From: Bacteroidota bacterium
Lineage (GTDB): Bacteria; Bacteroidota; Bacteroidia; NS11-12g; UBA955
Assembly (NCBI GenBank): GCA_005798825.1
Contig: SYIL01000004.1
Span: 62,001-126,000, forward strand
Direction: 5' to 3'
DNA: 64,000 bases
The position numbers were made by a program, and so were the translations under genes. The notes below the pieces were generated by a model. The model was not told the DNA's origin, did no database searches, and saw only the letters and a list, made by a program, of their open reading frames with translations. This document shows positions 45,343 through 53,722 of this stretch, in pieces; position 1 is the stretch's first letter, and every line of letters starts with the position of its first letter.

Positions 45343-48300
45343 TTGTCTACAAAGTATCCTATATTGTTCATTTTGGCTTTCATGCTTTCAGATTCGTTGA
45401 TTGCACAATCCGATTTTACACAACAGAATGGACGTTTTCGAATATGCAAAGGGTTTATTGAAGACTCCAACGGCTTCCAAAATAAAAGCGATTACGACCA
45501 TAACGAAAATTCGACCATGACACTGTCTATGCCAGGGTCACGGTCTATTTCATTGCAATTTTCTTCTTTTTGTACTGAAAAAGACAATGACGTATTGCGC
45601 ATTTTTGACGGACAAGATACCAATGCAACTTTAATTGGAACCTACAGCGGAAAGGCTGGGCCAGGTACAATTACCTCTAAAGACAGTTTTATTACCCTTC
45701 ATTTCAGATCGGATAAAAGCATTAAATGCAGTGGTTGGAAGGCCAAAATACTCATAGACATGATCACCCCCATTGCAGTAAAATTTTCACAAACCGGAAA
45801 TGGAATCCCAAAGCCCTCTTGTCTTGACTCCGTCTTTCGATTTGCATTAAATCAGAGTATACCCTGCGATTCAATTAATGTAAACAATACCTCTATTGTT
45901 GGTCCGGGCAATCCGTCTATTCGTATGATAAAGGCGATTAATTGTAGCAATGGCAAATGTTCTATGGTCGAAATAACGACAACACCTGGCTTGTATTTGA
46001 ATGGCACATATACCCTAACCCATGTTCACGGTTACCGAGATTATTGTGACAGTGCATATAGGTTAACGTCAATTTTCAAGATATCCATTAGCAACTGTCC
46101 TATAATTGTTCAACTGAGTAGCAATAAAGATACCCTGTGCAAAGGGGAATGTGTAAAAATCACTTTGAGTGTTAAGGGTGGAGATTCAACCAAATACAAA
46201 TACACATGGATTCCGTCAACCCTCAAGGGAAAGGGTCCTTTTACACAATGCCTTACCCAAAATACCCGGTATATTGTTTTGGTTGAAGACGGCAGTTCAA
46301 CCCCGGGGCGTGATACGCTTAATATTGTTGTTTTGAGGCCACCCTCTGCCCAAAAAGATACACAAGTATGTTATTATTCGCCCAATTTTACATTGCGGGC
46401 CAGTCCACCAGGTGGAAAATGGAAAGGATTGGGTATTGTAAATGCACAAACAGGCGAGTTTAAGCCCAGTCTTGTATGGGGCAATTCCGTTGTATATTAT
46501 CAAATAGGGGGCTGTAATGATACAGTCATTGTTTCTGTGACTGCGCCATCGAACCTCGAAAATGCTTTTTGCCCGTCACCGCTCAGTTTTCCTGTGTACT
46601 GGTATTGGCCCGCCGGTGGAACGTGGACGGGACCCAAAATTAGCAGTGCAGGCATTTTTAAACCTGATACTGCAGGAAAATACGTGGTAACATATACGTG
46701 GAAAGGCTGCACGTCGTCAAAAATTATTTATGTTCAATCGCTCAAAGTGCTCAAATATGATACAGTTTGCGAGTCTTTAACAAACGCAACCCTAACTTTT
46801 TCTCCCAAAGGCGCATACCCCAATTACTTTGCAGGGCTGGCCAATTATTATACTGGAGACTATAATCCTTCATTGATGGGTGGTCCGAAAAACTATACTA
46901 TCATCTATGTAGTTCAGGGTGGTTGTAGAGATACCACGCGACTTACCCTTTTGCCAAGCGACGCGGGATTAAACGATACTTTTTGTCCTTTGGCAGGTGC
47001 CCAAACCCTCAAAGTTTTTCGACCCAACAGCAATTATAGTTGGAAAAGCAAGGGAATCAATGGGACAGGTACTATTTATGACCCTTCCTGGTGGAGGCCA
47101 GGCAAGTCAAATAAAGACACCCTTGTACTCTCGTCGCCTCGCTGCACCGACAAAAAAATGGTCTATATCATAGACAACAAGATTTTACAACCTGACACCC
47201 TTTTCTTTTGTAAAGAAGATAGTACAAGTTTGTTGAGCTTAAAAGGGGTAAAAACGTCAATTGAGGGAGGGAAATGGGTTGGAAATGGGGTTGTCAAATC
47301 GCTATATTTTAACCCTCGAATTACAGGAGTTGGAAAGTTTAGCATCGTCTATGACAACAAAGGTTGTTTAGACACATTGCCGGTGGTAGTTAGAGATAAA
47401 CCAAAGATACAAATAGATACATTTATGTGTATCAATAACAATGCATTACTATTATATAAAAAAGATGTAAATGGCATATTTTGGGGTCCTGGGATTACCC
47501 ATTCGAAGGGTATTTTCAATCCGTTGATTGCCAAAGAAGGTACCCATACAATATACTATAAATCGTCTGCGGGTTGTCTCAACCAAACCACCATCCAAGT
47601 AGATACAGTTTTGCCCATCAGTATTGTACAATCTAAGCCTTTTTGTTATAAGGATAGTTTATTTGGGCTCTCGGTCTCTCCTACGGGTGGAAATTGGTCA
47701 GGAACCGGCATTCAAAAAGGCAAATTTAACCCCGCATTTGCAGGTCCGGGCAAACACAGGGTCTATTATACTCTAAATACCAATGCCTGCAGGACATTAG
47801 ACAGCCTCAACGTATTTGTGAATAGCCCACTATTGTTGGAAATAAGTCCAGCAATCGACAGTGTTTGTTATGGGAAAATTGTCGAAATTCAAGCCTTGTT
47901 AACGGGGGGGAATGCCCAGCAATATCAAATACAATGGTCGCATGGTCAGACAGGGAACAAAACATTTTACGTCGCTACCCAAAGTGGTCAATTAACCGTT
48001 ATTGGAACTGATGGTTGCAGCGACTATGCCACTGCCCAAACCCGCATAATAGTGCATCCTAGAATTTGGTCCATTGCCACTACCAACCCACCCGTGTGCA
48101 AGGGACTTAATGGCTGGGCATTGGTAAATCTGGGAAATGGCAACCCTGCTACACGCAAATGGTTCCATGATCCTGTTTACAAAAAAGACACTCTTGTAGC
48201 CCCCGCTGGAAACCGATACCGTATTACATTAACCGATAAAAAAACAGGGTGTTTTGGTGATACTGCCATTGAATTACCAGGATACGATGCGATTCGAGCT

Positions 48301-48840
48301 GATTTTATGCTCCAAAAGAGTTCAACCGATGACTGCCTCACCCCACTCGACCAAACAGCTACATTTTTTAATCAATGTACAGGCGGAACCAAAGGAACTT
48401 GGTATTGGGGAGACGGCACTTCTAATTTATTTATTCCTACAGAAAATCCAATCCACACATTTGATGGATTGCGACTTTCGTATAAAATCCTGCTGGCAAT
48501 AGAAAATGAAGGGGGATGTAAAGACACCGCCATCCACTCAATTTGTTACAAGGATACAATTTTTGCGTATATACCCAATTCGTTTACCCCAAACGGAGAT
48601 GGAATCAATGATGATTTTGACTGCCGTCTCTATGGCGCCAATTTTATAGATTTACACATTGTCAACCGTTGGGGTCAGTTGGTATTTAAAAGCAATACCC
48701 TCAGCAAGAAATGGGATGGGCAGTACAACGGGAAAGATTGTCCGGAAGGCGTATACGGTATTTTTGTAAATTATAAGGGAAATCACCAAGGCAAAAAAAC
48801 TTTGTCGAGCTCTATCACACTGTTGCGGCCAAAGTCGTAG
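45343..48840 (+). CDS. Large T9SS type B (gliding-associated C-terminal domain) protein with CUB domain and tandem repeats (operon gene 6)
   Basis: The 1165-residue secreted protein has a signal peptide at residues about 1-22 ending LIAQ. A CUB-like domain (about 25-142) includes DNDVLRIFDGQDTNATLIG. About seven tandem modules of 70-80 residues follow, each with GGxWxGxGI, a G-x-F-x-P turn and one Cys-containing strand. A PKD-like domain (WYWGDGTSN) precedes the C-terminal IPNSFTPNGDGINDDF ... VNRWGQLVFK domain, the type B T9SS signal. The start is TTG at 45343, required to include the signal peptide. It is probably a surface adhesin or scaffold for the products of genes 1-5. Confidence 0.85.
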   Translation: MSTKYPILFILAFMLSDSLIAQSDFTQQNGRFRICKGFIEDSNGFQNKSDYDHNENSTMTLSMPGSRSISLQFSSFCTEKDNDVLRIFDGQDTNATLIGTYSGKAGPGTITSKDSFITLHFRSDKSIKCSGWKAKILIDMITPIAVKFSQTGNGIPKPSCLDSVFRFALNQSIPCDSINVNNTSIVGPGNPSIRMIKAINCSNGKCSMVEITTTPGLYLNGTYTLTHVHGYRDYCDSAYRLTSIFKISISNCPIIVQLSSNKDTLCKGECVKITLSVKGGDSTKYKYTWIPSTLKGKGPFTQCLTQNTRYIVLVEDGSSTPGRDTLNIVVLRPPSAQKDTQVCYYSPNFTLRASPPGGKWKGLGIVNAQTGEFKPSLVWGNSVVYYQIGGCNDTVIVSVTAPSNLENAFCPSPLSFPVYWYWPAGGTWTGPKISSAGIFKPDTAGKYVVTYTWKGCTSSKIIYVQSLKVLKYDTVCESLTNATLTFSPKGAYPNYFAGLANYYTGDYNPSLMGGPKNYTIIYVVQGGCRDTTRLTLLPSDAGLNDTFCPLAGAQTLKVFRPNSNYSWKSKGINGTGTIYDPSWWRPGKSNKDTLVLSSPRCTDKKMVYIIDNKILQPDTLFFCKEDSTSLLSLKGVKTSIEGGKWVGNGVVKSLYFNPRITGVGKFSIVYDNKGCLDTLPVVVRDKPKIQIDTFMCINNNALLLYKKDVNGIFWGPGITHSKGIFNPLIAKEGTHTIYYKSSAGCLNQTTIQVDTVLPISIVQSKPFCYKDSLFGLSVSPTGGNWSGTGIQKGKFNPAFAGPGKHRVYYTLNTNACRTLDSLNVFVNSPLLLEISPAIDSVCYGKIVEIQALLTGGNAQQYQIQWSHGQTGNKTFYVATQSGQLTVIGTDGCSDYATAQTRIIVHPRIWSIATTNPPVCKGLNGWALVNLGNGNPATRKWFHDPVYKKDTLVAPAGNRYRITLTDKKTGCFGDTAIELPGYDAIRADFMLQKSSTDDCLTPLDQTATFFNQCTGGTKGTWYWGDGTSNLFIPTENPIHTFDGLRLSYKILLAIENEGGCKDTAIHSICYKDTIFAYIPNSFTPNGDGINDDFDCRLYGANFIDLHIVNRWGQLVFKSNTLSKKWDGQYNGKDCPEGVYGIFVNYKGNHQGKKTLSSSITLLRPKS

Positions 48841-48861
48841 TTTTATCCGATTTTTGCTATC

Positions 48862-50340
48862 ATGTTTAGTACGGCCGGAGTTTTAGATTTGTGGAGCAAT
48901 TACTTGCGAAAAAAATTTAGCATCCCAAACGACCAAATCGTAAATTGTGATGATTGTGTAGCAAAGCCACCCATTTTTGCAGGGGGTTTGAGTGTTGACA
49001 AAGACAAGCTATTTCTAAAATTTATTGCCAATGAGAATCCTTTTGTACTGGAAATTCAGTTTTTAGAAGGGAATCTGATGATTCTTACAAGCGAGAATCA
49101 ATTGGATGTATCCGACAGCCAGAAAGGAATTGTCCAATTTAAAGAAATAGAAAATCAAGCCATTACAAGGATTGTAAATGACCCGAAAGATCGTTGGATT
49201 TGCATGGAACTGACCCATGGTCTCCAGCTTTGGATAAAGGGGTTTGGCAAAATGGGCAATGTTATTTTGCGAGACACCACCAACAATTCGGTAAAGCAGA
49301 TGTTTAGACTTTCTCAGAAATCGGATTGGGGATTTGTTTTCCCCAGTCTCAACCCCTCACAATGGTATACAAGGTCTTTGAAACCATTGGATAACAAACC
49401 CAAGGTGAGTGAAAGTTTATCCTCGGGCCCGATGATAGAGGTAAATACAATTCTACCGGACACTGTGTTAAACCAGCGCAACAAGCAATTTAGTATCGAA
49501 GTGCTTTGCCACGAACAAAGAGCGTTTATTCGCCAATACTATTTCAAGAGAAACAAAGATCAAATGATTGCAGTATTAGAAAAGAAAATCAAATTGTTAT
49601 CAAAAATTCTTTCAGAAACAAATCATCGGATGCAAGAAATCGCAACCAGGCGAAGCAATAAAGAACTGGGTGACATTCTTTTGACCCATGCCCATTCGCT
49701 GAGACCAGGATTAAGCAAAGCCCTGGTAACAGATTATTTTACCCAACAGAGAATTTGGATCAAGCTTAATGCAACACTCAGCGCAGTTGAAAATGCCAAT
49801 AAATACTATGGTAAAGCAAAAAATGAGCGTATCGAAAGCCAAAAAATTCAGGAAAAGTACCACATAACCCTTGCCCAAATTACTGATTTCCAATATCAAT
49901 TGGAAACGGTGAAGAACGCAACCGATTTGAAAGCAATCAAGACCATTCAAAAAATTGTCAAACCCCTTGGCTTAAAATCACAAGAACCCCTACCCTATAA
50001 GCTTTACGAATGTATGGGCTATCAAATTTGGCTGGGGAAAAATAATAAATCAAATGACCAAATGTTGAAATTGAGCCAAAAAAATGATTTGTGGCTTCAT
50101 GCCAAAGATGTGAGTGGTTCGCATGTTATCATCAAAAAAAAAGGTGTGGATTACCCAAAAGCGGTTGTAAATTTTGCCGCTCAATTGGCAGCCAAAAACT
50201 CCAAAGCCAAAAATCAAGCCATTGTTCCGGTTATAGTAGTATTGCGCAAGTATGTTTCAAAACCCAAACAGGCTGCTTTGGGAGAGGTGCGTATACTAAA
50301 AGAAGACTGCATTGACGCATTTCTGGATATTGTCTATTGA
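48862..50340 (+). CDS. rqcH: NFACT-family protein, RqcH-like ribosome quality control factor
   Basis: The 492-residue protein has an NFACT-N-like start, a long central coiled coil (about 215-370, with the HhH region reduced) and a C-terminal NFACT-R (DUF814) domain with YQIWLGKNNKSNDQMLKLS, DLWLHAKDVSGSHVII and KNQAIVPVIVV. Bacterial RqcH adds alanine tails to nascent chains on obstructed 50S subunits. A DR pair occurs in NDPKDRWICMEL, where RqcH has its key Asp-Arg. It is shorter than Bacillus RqcH (about 570). A near-match promoter (GATTTTTG) lies 5 nt before the ATG, 21 nt after the operon gene at 48840. Confidence 0.85.
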   Translation: MFSTAGVLDLWSNYLRKKFSIPNDQIVNCDDCVAKPPIFAGGLSVDKDKLFLKFIANENPFVLEIQFLEGNLMILTSENQLDVSDSQKGIVQFKEIENQAITRIVNDPKDRWICMELTHGLQLWIKGFGKMGNVILRDTTNNSVKQMFRLSQKSDWGFVFPSLNPSQWYTRSLKPLDNKPKVSESLSSGPMIEVNTILPDTVLNQRNKQFSIEVLCHEQRAFIRQYYFKRNKDQMIAVLEKKIKLLSKILSETNHRMQEIATRRSNKELGDILLTHAHSLRPGLSKALVTDYFTQQRIWIKLNATLSAVENANKYYGKAKNERIESQKIQEKYHITLAQITDFQYQLETVKNATDLKAIKTIQKIVKPLGLKSQEPLPYKLYECMGYQIWLGKNNKSNDQMLKLSQKNDLWLHAKDVSGSHVIIKKKGVDYPKAVVNFAAQLAAKNSKAKNQAIVPVIVVLRKYVSKPKQAALGEVRILKEDCIDAFLDIVY

Positions 50341-50575
50341 TTGGCGTTGAAACGGATTTTATTTTTTTCCTTGGGGTTGTAAGTTTTTTGGCAGTATCAA
50401 AATGGTGGGTTTCGACCATGTGAATACCGCTCGCCCAAAAGTGGTGGATACATATTGCCAATTTCAAACCGTCCGCAAATATATATCGTCTTTCATTGGA
50501 GACTTTTTTACCCCTTATTGGTCCGGTTTTACTTGCTTGGTTTATAGCGACGACATTGGGATTTGAGAATGATTC
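50341..50575. other. 235-bp convergent spacer with a minus-strand promoter-like site
   Basis: The spacer lies between the stops of the rqcH-like and LpxL-like genes. It contains TATATTTG on the minus strand (50476-50483). A short open frame follows (start near 50467, running into the rqcH-like gene in antisense) and has no recognisable product. No terminator hairpin is evident. Confidence 0.4.
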
Positions 50576-51487
50576 TCAGGGTTGGCGATTGTGCTTCCAC
50601 CGTCGGTGACTCCAAAGCCATATATGGGGCTGAGCCAAAATTTCTCTTTCTGTATGTTGGGCAATGAGGTTGGTAATTTCGCCATCTGAGGTAGATTTGG
50701 GGTCTAAGCACAGAGGAATCGTTTGGGTTTCGTAATACCCTCGACCCACTTTTTTATTTGAGAGATAATAGACGGGCCAATTGAGTTTCCGGGCAATTTT
50801 TTCTGCACCCCACATAAAAGGTGTATCTTGGTTTAGAAAATTTGTCCAATAGGCCGAATTTCCAGAACTTGGGTTTTGATCTCCGATAAATGCATTTACG
50901 GTGGTTACTTCTTTGTTGGCATCCATTACACGGAGAGTTTGCTCCATGGGAATCGGATTTGCTCCAAATTTGCTGCGTACAAGGTACATCATTCGATCAA
51001 ATCCCGGATTGCTGAGTGTTTTGTATATACATTGGACTCTTTGCTGACAAACAAGTTGAGACATCAAACAGACCCATTCCCAATTTCCGCAATGACTCAT
51101 TACAATGATAAAACTTTTACCTTGGGAGTATAATTCATCGAAATGATTCTGACCCAAATTTAGCATGCGTTTTCTCATCTGTGATTCTGAAATCGAGATT
51201 CCTTTGATGGTCTCTACAAACAAATCGGATAAATGACGGTAATAGCGATGTTCAATTGCCTTTAGCTCTTTTTCGGATAAATCGGGAAAGGCCTTGGCCA
51301 AATTCTTCCTTACGACCTCAATACGGTATCGGATGAGCCTGTAAAGAACTATGAAAATCAGATCCGATAAAAGGTAAAGTAGTCTGAAGGGCAATAGAGA
51401 TATGGCCTTAAACCATGGCAAAACCAAAAATTGAAAAGCCAAAGTTCCATTTGGAGCCTGGGTTCGTTTCATGGTTAGAAGTTGCAT
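50576..51487 (-). CDS. LpxL/HtrB-family lipid A (Kdo2-lipid A) acyltransferase
   Basis: The 303-residue membrane-bound acyltransferase has a hydrophobic N-terminal segment (residues about 20-50). The catalytic HX4E motif is in MSHCGNWEW, the family block FIGDQNPSS follows, and the C-terminal signature is IWLWSHRRWK. It transfers secondary acyl chains during lipid A synthesis. The ATG at 51487 shares its A with the stop of the upstream M42 peptidase gene (TAATG), so translation is coupled. A second ATG 15 nt downstream is the only alternative start. Confidence 0.88.
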   Translation of the reverse strand: MQLLTMKRTQAPNGTLAFQFLVLPWFKAISLLPFRLLYLLSDLIFIVLYRLIRYRIEVVRKNLAKAFPDLSEKELKAIEHRYYRHLSDLFVETIKGISISESQMRKRMLNLGQNHFDELYSQGKSFIIVMSHCGNWEWVCLMSQLVCQQRVQCIYKTLSNPGFDRMMYLVRSKFGANPIPMEQTLRVMDANKEVTTVNAFIGDQNPSSGNSAYWTNFLNQDTPFMWGAEKIARKLNWPVYYLSNKKVGRGYYETQTIPLCLDPKSTSDGEITNLIAQHTEREILAQPHIWLWSHRRWKHNRQP

Positions 51488-52554
51488 TACAGGTAATTAA
51501 ATGTTTGGTTCTCTTTGAGACTTTTTACGCTGTGATACATCAATTGAATGCAACTCTCAATATCATTTTCATGAACCGTTTCAACTGTAGTATGCATGTA
51601 TTTGAGGGGTAGGGAAATCAAAGCCGAGGCAACACCCATACCCGAGTAGGCAAATGAATCGGTATCGGTTCCAGTACTCCGACTCACGGCATTTCGCTGA
51701 ATGTCTATTTTGTTGGCTTTGGCAACAGAAATTATTTGTTGTAATAGATTGTTTTGTACGGCTGGCCCATAAGTAAGAACGGCACCTTTACCACATTTAC
51801 AGTCACCTTGTATTTTTTTTGTGTATAAAGGAGATTGCGTGTCATGGGTAACATCGGTAATGAGCGCAACATCGGGTTTTAACCGCCGTGAAATCATTTC
51901 GGCTCCCCGCAATCCAATTTCTTCTTGAACACTGTTTACCAGGTATAAGGTAAAAGGCAGGACATCTTTTTTTTCATGGAGTTGCCTGGCCACTTCTGCA
52001 ATCATAAATCCACCCATTCTGTTGTCAAGTGCTCGTCCAACGAGGTATTTTTTGTTGAGCCAAAAACAATCTGCTTCAAAAACAGCCACTGCTCCGATAT
52101 GAATACCCAAGGCTTCTACTTCTTGGCGATTGGCGCAACCCACATCGATAAAAATTGTATCTTGCTTGGTTTCGGGATTCTTGTCTGGCCTTACATGAAT
52201 GGCTGGCCAACCAAATACGCCTTTAACGGTGCTTCCATTTTCACAATGAATATTGCAGCGCATGGAGGGAGCGATTTGAAAATCTGATCCCCCATTTCGA
52301 ATAACATAAATATAGCCCTCATCACTAATATAGTTTACAAACCAAGAAATCTCATCGGCATGGGCTTCCAAAACAACTTTGTAAGGCATTCCAGGATTGA
52401 TAACCCCAACAGCAGTTCCGTAGGTGTCTATGAGGGTTTCATGAATATAAGGTTTAAGATAATTCAACCAAAGGGATTGTCCCGAATGTTCAAAACCCGT
52501 CGGACTTACATTGTTGAGGTAGGTTTCTAAAAATTGTTTGGACTTTGCTCTCAT
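51487..52554 (-). CDS. M42-family aminopeptidase (deblocking aminopeptidase/endoglucanase-M type)
   Basis: The 355-residue, two-metal, co-catalytic metallopeptidase has ligand and catalytic residues visible in VLEAHADEI (His), GRALDNRMGG (Asp), VQEEIGLRG (catalytic Glu-Glu), ITDVTHD (Asp) and LKYMHTTVE (His). The start is set at the ATG at 52554: the in-frame ATG at 52578 would place the TACCTTTG promoter (52560-52567) inside the coding region. It is followed by the LpxL-like gene with a TAATG overlap. Confidence 0.9.
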   Translation of the reverse strand: MRAKSKQFLETYLNNVSPTGFEHSGQSLWLNYLKPYIHETLIDTYGTAVGVINPGMPYKVVLEAHADEISWFVNYISDEGYIYVIRNGGSDFQIAPSMRCNIHCENGSTVKGVFGWPAIHVRPDKNPETKQDTIFIDVGCANRQEVEALGIHIGAVAVFEADCFWLNKKYLVGRALDNRMGGFMIAEVARQLHEKKDVLPFTLYLVNSVQEEIGLRGAEMISRRLKPDVALITDVTHDTQSPLYTKKIQGDCKCGKGAVLTYGPAVQNNLLQQIISVAKANKIDIQRNAVSRSTGTDTDSFAYSGMGVASALISLPLKYMHTTVETVHENDIESCIQLMYHSVKSLKENQTFNYL

Positions 52555-52559
52555 GTGTT

Positions 52560-52567
52560 CAAAGGTA
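52560..52567 (-). promoter_or_regulatory. TAnnTTTG -7 element (TACCTTTG) of the M42 peptidase gene, nearly leaderless
   Basis: This perfect match lies 5 nt upstream of the ATG at 52554 and decides that start over 52578. Confidence 0.65.
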
Positions 52568-52663
52568 AGACAATGCAATGAATGGGTTTTAAGAAAAAAT
52601 CTAACAACGATTTAAATGAATCTTACCATTGTAGTCAGACCCACTTGTATACATTTAGATTAT

Positions 52664-52686
52664 GGGCCGTGAGCTCCGCGGCGGCC
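52664..52686. other. Short GC-rich inverted repeat in an AT-rich spacer
   Basis: GGCCG/CGGCC (5 bp) encloses TGAGCTCCGCGG. The base composition contrasts sharply with the surroundings. It lies just past the DUF1566 gene stop and could be a terminator stem, but no T-tract follows. Confidence 0.35.
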
Positions 52687-52703
52687 AAACCCCTATTCAA
52701 TCT

Positions 52704-53276
52704 TCAAAATTCGCGTATCGCGCGAACATACACAGGGCTACCTTTATAATTATTAACCATTTGTTTTCCCGTTGAAAAATCTTGTAACCAAGCGTAATTG
52801 GCATTGTCTTCACTCGAACTCCAATAGTAATAATTGGCGAAGCCGCCAATGGCATTGCGGTTGATGTAAAGTTTATTTAATTCGTCACAACTTGGCAAAT
52901 GCCAATCGCTATATGTTCCCGTAACCAAATCGCTACAAAGTTTAGCAGCATAGGTTCCAGAACCTTGGATCGTCACTATTTTTTGGGTATTTGAATTGCC
53001 TTTGCCGATAGACTTATCGGTCGCACCAGTAATTAATGGACTACCATTATACCATTGAATACCAATGCTTTGATCGGAAGGTGCAGCAATTATTCCGTGG
53101 GTTTCTGTTGATTTATATCCTGGATCACCCGGAACAAAAAAGTAAGCAATCTTACCTCCTTTATAACTTTCACCCAATACCAATCCACCATTGGGGATGG
53201 GTAATTCTTTCTTGCACGCATCCAATGATAGGAAAACCAGTGCAATCACAACACTAAAAAGAAAATTGTTTTTCAT
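52704..53276 (-). CDS. DUF1566-domain lipoprotein
   Basis: The 190-residue lipoprotein starts MKNNFLFSVVIALVFLSLDA, with the lipobox Cys at residue 21. The mature part has GGKIAYFFVPGDPGY and then the DUF1566/Lcl-type C-terminal signature SDWHLPSCDELNKLY ... YYWSSSEDNANYAW ... YVRAIREF, found in secreted beta-rich proteins of Bacteroidota. The start at 53276 is chosen because the longer frame would bury the signal peptide. The function is unknown; it stands alone between the M42 unit and tRNA-Val. Confidence 0.78.
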   Translation of the reverse strand: MKNNFLFSVVIALVFLSLDACKKELPIPNGGLVLGESYKGGKIAYFFVPGDPGYKSTETHGIIAAPSDQSIGIQWYNGSPLITGATDKSIGKGNSNTQKIVTIQGSGTYAAKLCSDLVTGTYSDWHLPSCDELNKLYINRNAIGGFANYYYWSSSEDNANYAWLQDFSTGKQMVNNYKGSPVYVRAIREF

Positions 53277-53456
53277 GATTTGAAGAATATAGATGATGGG
53301 CGAAAATACCCAAAAATGACATTTAAAATGAAGAAATTTTATTGGCTTAAAATTTATCAAAGGCTTTGCCAATCAAGCACGTTCAGGATGGATTGTAAAA
53401 CAACCATTCAGTATGTTCATTAAACATCCCCCAAGTAATTCAGGGTATAACCAATA

Positions 53457-53486
53457 AAAAAGCCCCAAATTTCTTTGAGGCTTTTT
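53457..53486 (-). terminator. Rho-independent terminator of tRNA-Val
   Basis: The 8-bp stem AAAAAGCC/GGCTTTTT has an inner CAAA/TTTG pairing after one mismatch, followed on the minus strand by TTTTTT. It starts 4 nt beyond the tRNA 3' end. Confidence 0.8.
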
Positions 53487-53489
53487 GGG

Positions 53490-53564
53490 TGGGAGTTGAG
53501 GGGTTCGAACCCCCGACCCTCTGCTTGTAAGGCAGATGCTCTGAACCAGCTGAGCTAAACTCCC
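53490..53564 (-). tRNA. tRNA-Val (anticodon TAC)
   Basis: The 75-nt cloverleaf has acceptor stem GGGAGTT/AACTCCC, discriminator A, D arm with AGCTCAGCTGGTTCAGAGC, anticodon stem TCTGC/GCAGA with loop CTTACAA (anticodon TAC), and T arm GGGGGTTCGAACCCC. CCA is not encoded. A strong terminator follows directly. Confidence 0.97.
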
Positions 53565-53710
53565 GAGTTTAAAAATCAAGGAGTGCGAAATTAGTAAAAT
53601 TATTGGAATTAGGTGGTGATTGATTGAATATTTTTCAAAAAGAATGGTTAAACACGCTTTAAAAATTGAAAGTGGAACCGACATGGAATGTGGAACTCGA
53701 AAATAATCTG

Positions 53711-53718
53711 TAAATTTG
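53711..53718 (+). promoter_or_regulatory. TAnnTTTG -7 element (TAAATTTG) of the nitroreductase gene, nearly leaderless
   Basis: A perfect match with 4 nt (AGAC) before the ATG at 53723. Confidence 0.65.
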
Positions 53719-53722
53719 AGAC

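Noticed and set aside
52555-52578. Longer N-terminus of the M42 peptidase (ATG at 52578)
   Set aside because: The added codons contain the perfect TACCTTTG promoter element, and the family-like N-terminus begins at 52554.
52668-52686. Possible vector polylinker remnant (SacI/SacII-like sites)
   Set aside because: The sequence does not match a known polylinker beyond a few bases and lies between normal genes.
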